Of a stretch of DNA of 64,000 bases, positions 48,267 through 56,879 are shown piece after piece. The stretch is taken from positions 62,001-126,000 of the forward strand of contig NZ_RBXJ01000002.1 in assembly GCF_003635115.1 (NCBI RefSeq), in the 5' to 3' direction. The notes under the pieces are model-generated. The model saw only the letters and a list, made by a program, of their open reading frames with translations. It did not search any database and was not told where the DNA came from. The position numbers were made by a program, and so were the translations under genes. The number at the start of each line of letters is the position of its first letter. Position 1 is the stretch's first letter. The DNA is from Microbacterium sp. AG1240. Lineage in GTDB: Bacteria; Actinomycetota; Actinomycetes; Actinomycetales; Microbacteriaceae.

Positions 48267-48962
48267 ATGACCGACACCACCCTCCTCGTGACCGCTGCCG
48301 CGCAATCCGGCGGCGACGGTTCGTGGCTGTCCTCCCTCGCCGACTGGACCGTCTCGCTCATGGAGATCATCGGTCCGGCGGGAGCCGGTGCGGCGATCGC
48401 CCTCGAGAACCTCTTCCCCCCGCTTCCGAGTGAAGTCGTGCTGCCGATGGCCGGTCTCACCGCCAGCCGGGGGTCGTTCACCCTCGCCGAGGCGCTCATC
48501 TGGACGACGCTCGGCTCGGTCGTCGGGGCGTTCGTGCTCTACGGCATCGGGGCGTGGCTCGGAGCCGCGCGTCTGCGCCGGATCGCCGAGCGGATGCCGC
48601 TGATGAAGGGTGACGACGTCGACCGCACGGTCGCATGGTTCCAGAAGCACGGCTGGGCGGCGGTGTTCTTCGGCCGGATGATCCCGATCTTCCGCAGTCT
48701 CATCTCCATCCCCGCCGGCGTCTCGCGCATGCCGCTGTGGAAGTTCGGCCTGCTCACGGCGGCCGGCAGCGCGGTCTGGAACACTATCTTCGTGATGGCC
48801 GGTTTCCTCCTCGGGGAGAACTGGCACGTCATCGAGCAGTACGCCGACATCCTCCAGTACGTCGTCATCGCCGTCGCCGTCGCGGCCGTGGCCTGGTTCC
48901 TCGTGGTGCGCGTGCGCACGATCGTGCGCGATCGCCGCGAGCGCCAGCTCGACGGGGTCTGA
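48267..48962 (+). CDS. DedA/SNARE-associated family membrane protein
   Basis: This 231-residue protein shows the DedA pattern: E-N-L-F-P-P-L-P-S-E-V near residues 47-57 and F-F-G-R-M-I-P-I-F-R-S-L-I-S-I-P-A-G near 134-151, with about five to six helices. DedA proteins act in lipid-carrier or lipid flipping and in membrane homeostasis. The GAAGG site before ATG 48267 supports the start. Confidence 0.92.
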   Translation: MTDTTLLVTAAAQSGGDGSWLSSLADWTVSLMEIIGPAGAGAAIALENLFPPLPSEVVLPMAGLTASRGSFTLAEALIWTTLGSVVGAFVLYGIGAWLGAARLRRIAERMPLMKGDDVDRTVAWFQKHGWAAVFFGRMIPIFRSLISIPAGVSRMPLWKFGLLTAAGSAVWNTIFVMAGFLLGENWHVIEQYADILQYVVIAVAVAAVAWFLVVRVRTIVRDRRERQLDGV

Positions 48963-49021
48963 GACCGTTCGGCGTCGAGCGATCTGCCCCGCCCTCAGCG
49001 GGCTCGCAGAACCCGCCGCCG

Positions 49022-49027
49022 TAGACT
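49022..49027 (+). promoter_or_regulatory. -10 element TAGACT
   Basis: TAGACT, then GGGCGG, then GTG at 49034. It is the likely promoter of the histidine phosphatase and cytochrome c maturation operon. Confidence 0.6.
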
Positions 49028-49033
49028 GGGCGG

Positions 49034-49678
49034 GTGCCTGCCGACCGTCTCCACCTCGTCCGTCATGGCGAGGTGCACAATCCGCGTCGCGTGCTCTACG
49101 GCCGTCTCCCCGGTTTCGGGTTGAGCGTCGACGGGCGTCGCATGGCGCGGCAGGCCGCCGACTACGTCCACGGGCTCGAGCGGCCGATCGGCGCGCTCGT
49201 GGTCTCGCCCCTCCAGCGCACCCGGGAGTCGGCCGAGCCGTTCGAGGAGACCTTCGGCGTCGATCCCTACATCGACGAGCGGGTCATCGAGCCGACCAAC
49301 GTCTTCGAGGGTCGACAGATGCGGCGTGCCCTCGCCAATCCGCTGAGCTGGCGGCACCTCACCCGCCCCGCCGTGCCGAGCTGGGGAGAACCCTACGGCC
49401 GGGTCGTCGAACGGATGCTGGAGGCGATGGACGACGCCTGGAACCGCACCGACCGCGGTGACGTCGTCGTGGTCTCGCACCAGCTCCCCATCTGGGTCAC
49501 GCACCTCGCCGTCGCGGGACTCCCGATGAAGCACGACCCCCGCAATCGCCGGTGCGCGCTGTCGAGCGTGACCACCTTCGAGCGCCGGGGCGAACCCGCG
49601 ACCGGACAGCGCTGGGTCGAGGTCGCTTACGCCGAGCCGGCGAACACCGCCGGCGCCATCGATGTCGGAGCCGTGTGA
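49034..49678 (+). CDS. Histidine phosphatase (phosphoglycerate mutase-like)
   Basis: This 214-residue protein has the phosphohistidine motif L-V-R-H-G-E-V-H-N near residues 8-16 and the second catalytic histidine in V-V-V-S-H-Q near residue 148. The substrate is unknown. In actinobacteria this gene type commonly leads the ccs operon, as here: its stop overlaps the next ATG by one base (TGATG). Confidence 0.9.
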   Translation: MPADRLHLVRHGEVHNPRRVLYGRLPGFGLSVDGRRMARQAADYVHGLERPIGALVVSPLQRTRESAEPFEETFGVDPYIDERVIEPTNVFEGRQMRRALANPLSWRHLTRPAVPSWGEPYGRVVERMLEAMDDAWNRTDRGDVVVVSHQLPIWVTHLAVAGLPMKHDPRNRRCALSSVTTFERRGEPATGQRWVEVAYAEPANTAGAIDVGAV

Positions 49679-50268
49679 TGCGCCGTCTTCTCGCGGCCGC
49701 CGCGGCCGCCGCCCTCGTCGTGGGACTCGCAGCCTGCTCCAACGACCCCCTCGCCTCGCAGTACCGGGAGGGGGATAACAAGGGGTTCATCGCCGGCGAC
49801 TTCCGCGTCGACGAGATCCCCGCCGCCGAGCGCGGCGAGCCGGTCGACTTCACCGGCACGACCGAGCACGGCGACGAGGTGACCAGTGCCGACTACGCCG
49901 GCGACGTGCTGGTGGTCAACTTCTGGTACGCGGCCTGCGGCCCCTGCATCGTCGAGGCGCCGCGGCTGGAGGCCGCCTACACCTCGTTCGAGGGTCAGGA
50001 CGTGTCGTTCCTCGGGGTGAACACCTACGACCAGGCCGAGACGGCCGCGTCGTTCGCCCGCGACAACAACGTGTCCTACCCGAGCGTCATCGATGTGAAC
50101 TCCGGATCGGTCAAGCTCTCCTTCGCCGATAAGACGCCCATCAACGCGACCCCCACGACCCTCGTGCTCGACAAGCAGGGGCGCGTGGCCGCCCGCATCA
50201 TCGGCGAGCTGCAGGAGTCGTCCATCCTCGAGACCCTCGTGCGCGACGCGCTGGCGGAGACCACGTGA
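49678..50268 (+). CDS. TlpA/ResA-like thioredoxin lipoprotein
   Basis: This 196-residue protein has a signal peptide with lipobox L-A-A-C near residues 17-20. The thioredoxin active site W-Y-A-A-C-G-P-C lies near residues 82-89, and the cis-proline is in N-A-T-P-T-T-L. It probably reduces apocytochrome c cysteines outside the membrane, with electrons from CcdA. Its stop overlaps the ccdA GTG. Confidence 0.93.
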   Translation: MRRLLAAAAAAALVVGLAACSNDPLASQYREGDNKGFIAGDFRVDEIPAAERGEPVDFTGTTEHGDEVTSADYAGDVLVVNFWYAACGPCIVEAPRLEAAYTSFEGQDVSFLGVNTYDQAETAASFARDNNVSYPSVIDVNSGSVKLSFADKTPINATPTTLVLDKQGRVAARIIGELQESSILETLVRDALAETT

Positions 50269-51017
50269 ATCCGGGCGCGATCGTCTTCGACGGCGCCCTC
50301 TGGCTCGCGGTCCCCATCGCCCTGGCCGCGGGCCTCGTCTCGTTCCTCTCCCCGTGCGTGCTGCCGCTCGTCCCGGGCTATCTCGGCTTCATCGGGGGCA
50401 CCGTCGCTCCTCGCCGCGGCGCAGCATCCGCATCCCCCGGGAGGGGGCGCCTCGTCGGCGGCGTGCTTCTGTTCATCGCCGGGTTCACCCTCGTCTTCCT
50501 GACGATGACCGTGCTCAGCGGAACGGTCGGTCGCTTCTTCCTGCAGTACGCCGACGTGATCACGCGCGTCATGGGCGTGGTCATCATCCTCATGGGGCTC
50601 GTCTTCATCGGGCTGTTCGGGCTCGCCCAGCGCACCATGCGCATGCAGGCGAAGAGCAGCGTGGGGCTCATCGGAGCACCGCTCCTGGGCATCGCGCTCG
50701 GCATCGGCTGGACGCCCTGCATCGGCCCGACCCTGTCCGCGATCATCGCGGTGTCGTACAACCTCGGCGACCCGTGGCGAGCGGCCCTGCTGGGCCTGGC
50801 GTACTCGCTGGGCCTCGGCATCCCGTTCCTCCTGCTCGCCCTCGGCTTCGGCTGGGCGACGAGGTCGGTGTCGTTCCTGCGGAAGCACATCCGAGCCGTC
50901 AACGTCGTCGGCGGTCTCTTCCTGATCGCGCTCGGCCTGCTCATGGTCACGGGCGTCTGGGGTTCTCTCATGTCGCAGCTGCAGGGGGTGATGGGACGTG
51001 TCCCGCTCCCGCTCTGA
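50265..51017 (+). CDS. ccdA: Cytochrome c biogenesis protein CcdA
   Basis: This 250-residue protein has six helices with the redox cysteines in F-L-S-P-C-V-L-P-L-V-P-G-Y near residues 27-39 and G-W-T-P-C-I-G-P near 147-154. It carries reducing power across the membrane to the TlpA-like protein. Genes on both sides overlap it. Confidence 0.95.
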   Translation: MNPGAIVFDGALWLAVPIALAAGLVSFLSPCVLPLVPGYLGFIGGTVAPRRGAASASPGRGRLVGGVLLFIAGFTLVFLTMTVLSGTVGRFFLQYADVITRVMGVVIILMGLVFIGLFGLAQRTMRMQAKSSVGLIGAPLLGIALGIGWTPCIGPTLSAIIAVSYNLGDPWRAALLGLAYSLGLGIPFLLLALGFGWATRSVSFLRKHIRAVNVVGGLFLIALGLLMVTGVWGSLMSQLQGVMGRVPLPL

Positions 51018-52734
51018 TTCGTCCGTTCCCGAGGACGGGCCCGACGACGGATCCGGTTCCGCCGATCCGCTGCGTCCGTCCGACCACGCCGACGGCGACG
51101 CGATCACCTCGCCGTCGCTCGGAGTCGTCGGGTGGCTGCGGTGGGGGTGGCGTCAGCTCACGAGCATGCGCACGGCGCTGGTGCTGCTGCTCCTCCTCGC
51201 GATCGCCGCGGTGCCCGGATCGATCGTCCCCCAGCGCAGCGCCGACCCGAACGGCGTCACGCAGTACTTCGCCGACAATCCCGACCTCGCACCGATCCTC
51301 GACAATCTGAGCCTGTTCGACGTCTACACCTCTCCCTGGTTCTCGGCGATCTACCTGCTGCTGTTCATCTCGCTGGTCGGCTGCGTGCTGCCGCGCACCA
51401 AGCACCACTGGAAGGCGCTGCGCACCCGGCCGCCGCGCACCCCCGCGCGTCTCGCCCGCCTCGACGACTACCGCGAGACGCGTGTCGAGCTGCGCGACGG
51501 CGAGGACGCAGCATCCGTCGCCTCGGCCGCCGTCGAGGCGGCGCAGGAGCAGCTGCGCAAGAGCGGCTACCGCGTGGAACGCTACGACGCGCGCGGAGCG
51601 CTGTCGGTATCGGCCGAGCGCGGCTACCTCCGCGAGACGGGCAACCTCGTCTTCCACGCGGCGCTCGTCGGCGTGCTCATCGCAGTCGGGGTCGGCGGCG
51701 GGTTCACCTACACCGGGCAGCGCGTCATCGTGCAGGGCACGACCTTCACCAACACCCTGCTCGACTACTCCTCGTTCAACCCCGGTCGTTTCGTCAACGC
51801 CGACAATCTCGTCCCCTACTCGATGACGCTCGACCAGTTCGACATCTCGTATGTGCCCTTCGGGCAGCAGGGGGCCGGGCAGGCCGGCGACTTCGTGGCG
51901 CATATGACCACCCGTCTCGCGGGCGAGGAGCCGGAGGAGGGCGAGGTGCGGGTCAACCACCCCCTCGATGTCGCCGGCGATCGCGTGTACCTGCTCGGCA
52001 ACGGGTACGCCCCCACGATCACGATCCGCGACGCGGAGGGGACCGCGATCTACACCGACTCGGTGCCGTTCCTTCCCCAGGACAGCAATATGACCTCGCT
52101 CGGCGTCGTCAAGGTGCCCGACGGCTTCCCCGAGCAGCTCGGACTCATCGGCTTCTTCTACCCGACGCAGGCCCCGCTCGAGTCGGGCGCGTTCACGTCG
52201 GCCTACCCGTCGCTGGCGAACCCGGTGCTGACCTTGAACGTCTACAGCGGAGACCTCGGTATCGACGGGGGAACCCCGCGCTCGGTGTACACGCTCGACG
52301 TGAGCGACATGCAGCAGCTCACCGGTGGAGACACCGGCGTCGACTCGATCGAACTCGCCCCCGGCGAGACGCAGGACCTCCCGAACGGTCTCGGCACGAT
52401 CACCTTCGAGGACGCCTCCCCGGAGGGCGCGGCGAACCTCGACCAGTCGGTGAAGCGGTTCGTGTCGCTGTCGATCCACCGCGACATCGCCGCGCCGTGG
52501 GTGCTCGGCTTCGCGCTGCTGGCTCTGGCGGGTCTGCTCGCCGCCCTCTTCGTCCCCCGACGCCGGATGTGGGTCAAGGTCACCCCCGACGGCGACGCCG
52601 TCCGCATCGAGTACGCGGGCCTGGCCCGCGGCGAGGATCCCACCCTGGCCGAAGCCGTCACCGCTCTCGAGGCCCGTCATTCCCTCGCCTTCGAGGCCCG
52701 CCGCCACACCCCCGGAAGTAGAATCACCACATGA
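50998..52734 (+). CDS. resB: Cytochrome c biogenesis protein ResB
   Basis: This 578-residue protein has three N-terminal helices (A-L-V-L-L-L-L-L-A-I-A-A-V-P-G-S near 61-76), a large extracellular domain and a last helix before a basic tail. Its first helix ends in G-S-I-V-P-Q-R, the ResB signature. With CcsB it forms the haem-delivery and ligation complex of System II. It overlaps ccdA by 20 bases and ccsB by four. Confidence 0.94.
   Translation: MSRSRSDSSVPEDGPDDGSGSADPLRPSDHADGDAITSPSLGVVGWLRWGWRQLTSMRTALVLLLLLAIAAVPGSIVPQRSADPNGVTQYFADNPDLAPILDNLSLFDVYTSPWFSAIYLLLFISLVGCVLPRTKHHWKALRTRPPRTPARLARLDDYRETRVELRDGEDAASVASAAVEAAQEQLRKSGYRVERYDARGALSVSAERGYLRETGNLVFHAALVGVLIAVGVGGGFTYTGQRVIVQGTTFTNTLLDYSSFNPGRFVNADNLVPYSMTLDQFDISYVPFGQQGAGQAGDFVAHMTTRLAGEEPEEGEVRVNHPLDVAGDRVYLLGNGYAPTITIRDAEGTAIYTDSVPFLPQDSNMTSLGVVKVPDGFPEQLGLIGFFYPTQAPLESGAFTSAYPSLANPVLTLNVYSGDLGIDGGTPRSVYTLDVSDMQQLTGGDTGVDSIELAPGETQDLPNGLGTITFEDASPEGAANLDQSVKRFVSLSIHRDIAAPWVLGFALLALAGLLAALFVPRRRMWVKVTPDGDAVRIEYAGLARGEDPTLAEAVTALEARHSLAFEARRHTPGSRITT
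52719..52724 (+). promoter_or_regulatory. -10 element TAGAAT within resB
   Basis: TAGAAT, then CACCAC, then the ccsB ATG at 52731. It could give ccsB extra leaderless transcription from inside resB. Confidence 0.5.
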
Positions 52735-53771
52735 CCGGAACCGAAGACGCGCTCTCGCTCGGCGCGGTCTCGCTGCTGCTCGTCTGGACGTCGATCGCGA
52801 TCTACGTGCTCGCGTTCATCGCGTACGCCGTCGACCTCGCGCGCCGCTCCGACCTCGCCGTGAAGGCGCAGGATGCCGCGGAGGCGCGCGAACTCGTCGC
52901 CGCGGGCGGCGGGTCGGTCTCGGGTTCGGCCTCCGGCTCCCGACAGGGTGCCGAGCTGCCCGCCAAGCCCCGGTTCGTCTGGGCGCGCATCGGCACGACG
53001 CTGACGGTGCTGGCGTTCCTCTTCCACTTCGCCGGCACGGTGCTGCGCGGGCTCGAGGCCGAGCGCGTGCCGTGGTCGAACATGTACGAGTTCGCCCTGA
53101 CCGGCACCCTCATCATCGTGTCGGTCTACCTGGTGACCCTGTTCCGGTACGACCTGCGGTTCCTCGGCTCGTTCATCACGGGCATGACGGTGGTGCTCCT
53201 CGGCGGCACGCTCCTGGGCGGACTCTACGTCGAGGTGACGCCGCTCGCCGACCCGCTGAAGTCGGTCTGGCTCGTCGTGCACGTCTTCGTCGCCGCCTTC
53301 GCCACGGGGTTGTTCGCGCTCGCCTTCGGACTCTCGGTACTCCAGCTGCTGCAGGCCCGCCGAGAGGCCCGTGTCGCAGCATCCGCCGACCTCGCGGGAG
53401 CCGGCGACACCGCGGCGCCGAAGAGGATCGGGCTGCCGTTCCTGCGGACGATCCCCACCGCCGACGCTCTGGAATCACTGGCCTACCGCTTCGCGATCGT
53501 CGGCTTCATCTTCTGGACCTTCACCCTGATCGCCGGGTCGATCTGGGCCAACGACGCGTGGGGCCGCTACTGGGGCTTCGACACGAAGGAAGTCTGGACC
53601 TTCGTGATCTGGGTGCTCTACGCCGGATACATTCACGCCCGCGCGACGCGCGGCTGGCGCGGAACCCGCTCGGCCTGGCTGTCGATCATCGGGTTCACCG
53701 CGGTGCTGTTCAACTTCACGATCGTGAACCTCTTCTTCAAGGGCCTCCACGTCTACTCCGGCCTGTCGTAA
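52731..53771 (+). CDS. ccsB: Cytochrome c biogenesis protein CcsB/ResC
   Basis: This 346-residue membrane protein has about eight helices and the haem-binding WWD-type segment N-D-A-W-G-R-Y-W-G-F-D-T-K-E-V-W near residues 264-279. Conserved histidines are in L-V-V-H-V-F-V near residue 184 and in Y-I-H-A-R. It completes the System II haem ligase with ResB. A long palindrome follows its stop. Confidence 0.94.
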   Translation: MTGTEDALSLGAVSLLLVWTSIAIYVLAFIAYAVDLARRSDLAVKAQDAAEARELVAAGGGSVSGSASGSRQGAELPAKPRFVWARIGTTLTVLAFLFHFAGTVLRGLEAERVPWSNMYEFALTGTLIIVSVYLVTLFRYDLRFLGSFITGMTVVLLGGTLLGGLYVEVTPLADPLKSVWLVVHVFVAAFATGLFALAFGLSVLQLLQARREARVAASADLAGAGDTAAPKRIGLPFLRTIPTADALESLAYRFAIVGFIFWTFTLIAGSIWANDAWGRYWGFDTKEVWTFVIWVLYAGYIHARATRGWRGTRSAWLSIIGFTAVLFNFTIVNLFFKGLHVYSGLS

Positions 53772-53793
53772 ACCCTGGCGGCGCTCTCTCCTT

Positions 53794-53853
53794 CTGAGAG
53801 TCCACGACACCCGGACGCACGAGGTCGGTCGTCCGGGTGTTGTGGACTCTCAG
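53794..53853. repeat. Long palindrome, copy 1 (also a bidirectional terminator)
   Basis: Arms 53794-53816 and 53831-53853 pair over 23 bases with one mismatch around a 14-base loop. The arm begins CTGAGAGTCCAC and runs into ACACCCGGAC. It lies between convergent ccsB and the DUF559-type gene, whose stop codon (53850-53852) falls inside it. A close copy is found at 54845. Confidence 0.8.
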
Positions 53854-54752
53854 GTGGCGCGTGACCATCCACGCGAGCGCAGCGCGCGTTCGACGCGGGC
53901 GACCAGGGAGCGCGGGTCGGCGAGGTGGTGCGCGAGCACCCGGACGATGATCCACCCCTCTGCCTCGATGTCCGCCCAGCGGTCCGCATCGCGGACGAAT
54001 TGCGCGTGCTCGGCGTGCTGGCGTCCGTCGTATTCGACGCACACGCGGTAGCGCCGATACGCGATGTCGAGTCGTGCGACGAATCGACCGTCTGCCGAGC
54101 GCAGGTCTTGATTCAGCTCCGGCTCGGGGAGTCCGGCGCGCGAGAGCACGAGGCGGGTTCGCGTCTCGGGCCGCGATTCCGAGCCGGCGCGCATCTCCGA
54201 CAGGGCCCGGGCGAGGTCGCGTGCTCCTCTCCGTCGCAACCGCACGACGGCTGCCGCGAGATCTTCGGCCGTGGCCGAGCCTGCCGTCAGGATGCCGTCT
54301 GCCGCGGCGATGAGATCGTCGAGGGTGAGGATGCTGCCGAGCTGGGCCCATGTCTCGGCGACGGAGGGCACCGGCAGGCCCCGGGCGAGAGTGAGCATCT
54401 CGGCGGTGAGGTCGGTGCGATGGCCGATCACCCCGGCCGTCCGCGGCGCCCGCGCGGGCGGGCAGGCGGCCACGTGAAGGGGTCCGATCTCGGCGGAGCG
54501 GGGGAGCAGCATCTGCCAGAGCGCGGCGGCGGTGCTGTGGCTGAAGAACTGCAGGCCGCCGAGCCGGGGCAGGAGGAGCCGGCACCGGTCGAGGACGGAG
54601 TCGGGCAGCGCGTCGGCCGGCGCACGCACCCCGTGGAACGGCGCGAACAGATCCGCGGCGTCGAGCCGGTCGCGCGCCACGCCCGCGGCCCTCGCCGCGT
54701 CGGTTCGGAAGGAGGCGCCCTGCAACGAGGGCGGGAGCTCGGCGCGTTTCAT
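53850..54752 (-). CDS. DUF559/Vsr-like nuclease-domain protein with an AbiEi-like N-terminal region
   Basis: This 300-residue protein has a C-terminal domain of about 85 residues with the PD-(D/E)XK pattern of DUF559/very-short-patch-repair-like nucleases: F-V-A-R-L-D-I-A-Y, then V-C-V-E-Y-D-G-R-Q-H and a late W-I-I-V-R-V. The N-terminal part resembles the winged-helix antitoxin-like region common to actinobacterial members. Its role is unproven; defence or a mobile toxin-antitoxin-type function is often suspected. The ATG at 54752 is the preferred start. It is bracketed by two copies of one palindrome. Confidence 0.75.
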   Translation of the reverse strand: MKRAELPPSLQGASFRTDAARAAGVARDRLDAADLFAPFHGVRAPADALPDSVLDRCRLLLPRLGGLQFFSHSTAAALWQMLLPRSAEIGPLHVAACPPARAPRTAGVIGHRTDLTAEMLTLARGLPVPSVAETWAQLGSILTLDDLIAAADGILTAGSATAEDLAAAVVRLRRRGARDLARALSEMRAGSESRPETRTRLVLSRAGLPEPELNQDLRSADGRFVARLDIAYRRYRVCVEYDGRQHAEHAQFVRDADRWADIEAEGWIIVRVLAHHLADPRSLVARVERALRSRGWSRAT

Positions 54753-54844
54753 CCGCCCAGGGTGCGCGCCTGCCCGCACCCGCTCCCGGCGCCCACGGCG
54801 ACCTGTGCACAGTTCGCTCCGTCGGGCACCCTGGGGAGGAACGC

Positions 54845-54902
54845 CGAGAGTCCAAGACACCCGGGCCGCGCGTGCGCGGCGTCCGGGTGTCTTGGACTCT
54901 CG
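54845..54902. repeat. Long palindrome, copy 2
   Basis: Arms CGAGAGTCCAAGACACCCGG (54845-54864) and its exact complement at 54883-54902 enclose a further perfect six-base stem, GCCGCG with CGCGGC. It shares the core GAGAGTCCA..ACACCCGG with the copy at 53794. It lies upstream of the DUF559-type gene and just after the YhgE/Pip gene, for which it can terminate transcription. Confidence 0.8.
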
Positions 54903-54911
54903 AAGCCGGCG

Positions 54912-56879
54912 CTAGGCGGGCGACACGGCCAGGAGGGCGCGGGTCGAGACCGAGCGGCGACGGGCGACCGCGAGGATCGTCGCGATGAAGGCGAGCACCG
55001 CCCAGATCACCAGGCCCGCGATCGCGGCGCCGAGGTTGCCGCTCGAGGTGAGCGCGTCGACGGCGCCCTGGTACGCCGGCGCCGTGGGCAGGAGGCCCGC
55101 GACCGACTTCAGCACCCCCGGGACGGTCGAGACGATCCCGGTCGCGACGGCGATCACGCCGATGAGCGCGGCGATCCAGCGCCCGGCCCCGCCGAACACC
55201 GCGACGAGCGCCTGGTTCACGGCGGCGAAAGCGATGCCGGTGAGCACCGACATCACCGCGAACAGCGACCACTGGCCCCAGTCATACGAGGCGGCCAGCT
55301 GCACGACGCCCGCGACGAGCAGACCCTGCACGGCGCCGATGACCGCGGCGGGGAGCAGCGCCCGGCCCGCGAGGAGGGCCGACGGGCGACGCGAGCTGAT
55401 CGTGCGCGCGGTGACGGCGCGGAGCGCGACGAAGGTGCCGAGCCCACCGAACCAGAGCGCGACGCTCGCGAGGAGCGGGATCGCGGTCGAGCCGAACAGG
55501 TTCGAGCCGATGCCCTCCGCGGCCACCGGATCTGCCACGACCGAGGCGAGATCCTTCGCCTGCGTCTCGGTGTAGGTCGGAACCTGCTCCGCGGCGGTGG
55601 TCAACCCGTTGGCGAGGTCGTCGGTGCCGGTGGCGAGCTGCGCAACGCCGTCGGCGAGGGTCTGAGACCCGGTCGCCAGTTCCCCGGCGCCGTCCGACAC
55701 CTGCGTCGCCCCCGTGGAGAGCCCCCGTGCACCGGTGGCCGACTGAGCGGTTCCGGCGGCGAGCTGGTTGAGGCCCGATTGCAGCGTGCGCGTCTGCGCG
55801 GCCGCCTCGCTCAGCCCGGCCGACGACTGCGACGTCAGCTGCGCGATCCCGTCGGCCGTCGGTGCGGTGTAACCCGCGGCGTAGCCGGCGCTGGTCGCCG
55901 CCTCCACCGCGCTCTGGGCTGCCCCGCCGACCTGCGCGCACAGGGTCGGATCGAGGGTGCCCGTCGCGCACTGCTGAGCCAGGGCGCCGAGGGTAGCCGC
56001 CAGCTGCGCGGTCTGTGCAGCGGTGGTCTGCGCGTAGCCGTTCGCGGAGGCGGCGGCGCCCACGAGCTGCTGGTTGTTCACGCCGGCAGCCGCCGCGTCG
56101 AGCCCGGCGGCCAGCTGCCCGGCGCCGTCGGCGGATTGCCCGATGCCGCCCGCGATCTGGTCGAGGCCCCCGGCGAGCTGGGTCGCACCCGAGGCCAGCT
56201 GCCCGGCGCCGTCGCCCAGCGCGGTCGCACCGGACGGCAGTTGGGCGGCGCCGTCGGCGGCCTGTTGAGCGCCGTCTGCGAGCTGGTGCGCGCCGTCGGC
56301 CGCGGTGCCCAGCTGGTCGCCGAGGGTGGTGAATCCGAGGAAGACGTTCTGCAGGTAGGTCTCGCTCAGCATGGTGCCGGTGAGGGATGCGGCGGCCTGG
56401 GTCACCTGCGCCGAGATGGCGTCGTCGACCACGAGGCTGTCGGGCGGCGTGCTCACGCTGATCGTCGCCTGCTCGGGGGTCGATCCGGGCGCGGTCGACG
56501 TCGCGGCGGCCGAGAAGTTCGAGGGGATCGTCACGACGGCGGCGTAGGTGCCGTCGGCGAGCCCGTCCGCCGCATCCTGCTCGTTCGTGATCGTCCAGTC
56601 GAAGTTGCTCTCCACCTCGTCGGAACCGTCGACGAGGCCGGCGGTGAGCTGGCGCCCGAGCGGCACGAGCTGTCCGTCGATCGTGACGGCCTGATCGTCG
56701 TTCACGATGGCGGCCGTCACCGAATCGAGGCGCTCGGCGGGGTTGTACAGCGCAGCCACGAGGATGCCGCCGATCACGGCGGGCAGGAGCAGCGCCCCGA
56801 TGATCGTGAGCCAGGTGATCGGGCGGCGAGAGTTCGCGCGCTCGATCGCCCGCCCCGGAAGAGACGTGGAAGTGGTCAT
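54912..56879 (-). CDS. YhgE/Pip-family membrane protein
   Basis: This 655-residue protein has one N-terminal helix (residues about 22-42), a large extracellular region, then five C-terminal helices of ABC-2 type. The middle (about residues 195-430) is repeats of the pattern L-A-x-G-A-x-Q-L-A-x-G, a long amphipathic coiled rod typical of YhgE/Pip and ESX-type secretion-linked proteins. The fold suggests export or phage-receptor function. Its ATG overlaps the stop of the MMPL gene, so the two are one operon. Confidence 0.9.
   Translation of the reverse strand: MTTSTSLPGRAIERANSRRPITWLTIIGALLLPAVIGGILVAALYNPAERLDSVTAAIVNDDQAVTIDGQLVPLGRQLTAGLVDGSDEVESNFDWTITNEQDAADGLADGTYAAVVTIPSNFSAAATSTAPGSTPEQATISVSTPPDSLVVDDAISAQVTQAAASLTGTMLSETYLQNVFLGFTTLGDQLGTAADGAHQLADGAQQAADGAAQLPSGATALGDGAGQLASGATQLAGGLDQIAGGIGQSADGAGQLAAGLDAAAAGVNNQQLVGAAASANGYAQTTAAQTAQLAATLGALAQQCATGTLDPTLCAQVGGAAQSAVEAATSAGYAAGYTAPTADGIAQLTSQSSAGLSEAAAQTRTLQSGLNQLAAGTAQSATGARGLSTGATQVSDGAGELATGSQTLADGVAQLATGTDDLANGLTTAAEQVPTYTETQAKDLASVVADPVAAEGIGSNLFGSTAIPLLASVALWFGGLGTFVALRAVTARTISSRRPSALLAGRALLPAAVIGAVQGLLVAGVVQLAASYDWGQWSLFAVMSVLTGIAFAAVNQALVAVFGGAGRWIAALIGVIAVATGIVSTVPGVLKSVAGLLPTAPAYQGAVDALTSSGNLGAAIAGLVIWAVLAFIATILAVARRRSVSTRALLAVSPA

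Noticed and set aside
53794..54902. Palindrome pair as a CRISPR array or transposon inverted repeats
   Set aside because: There are only two copies, each itself a palindrome about 1 kb apart, with no spacers and no transposase. REP-like or terminator repeats fit better.
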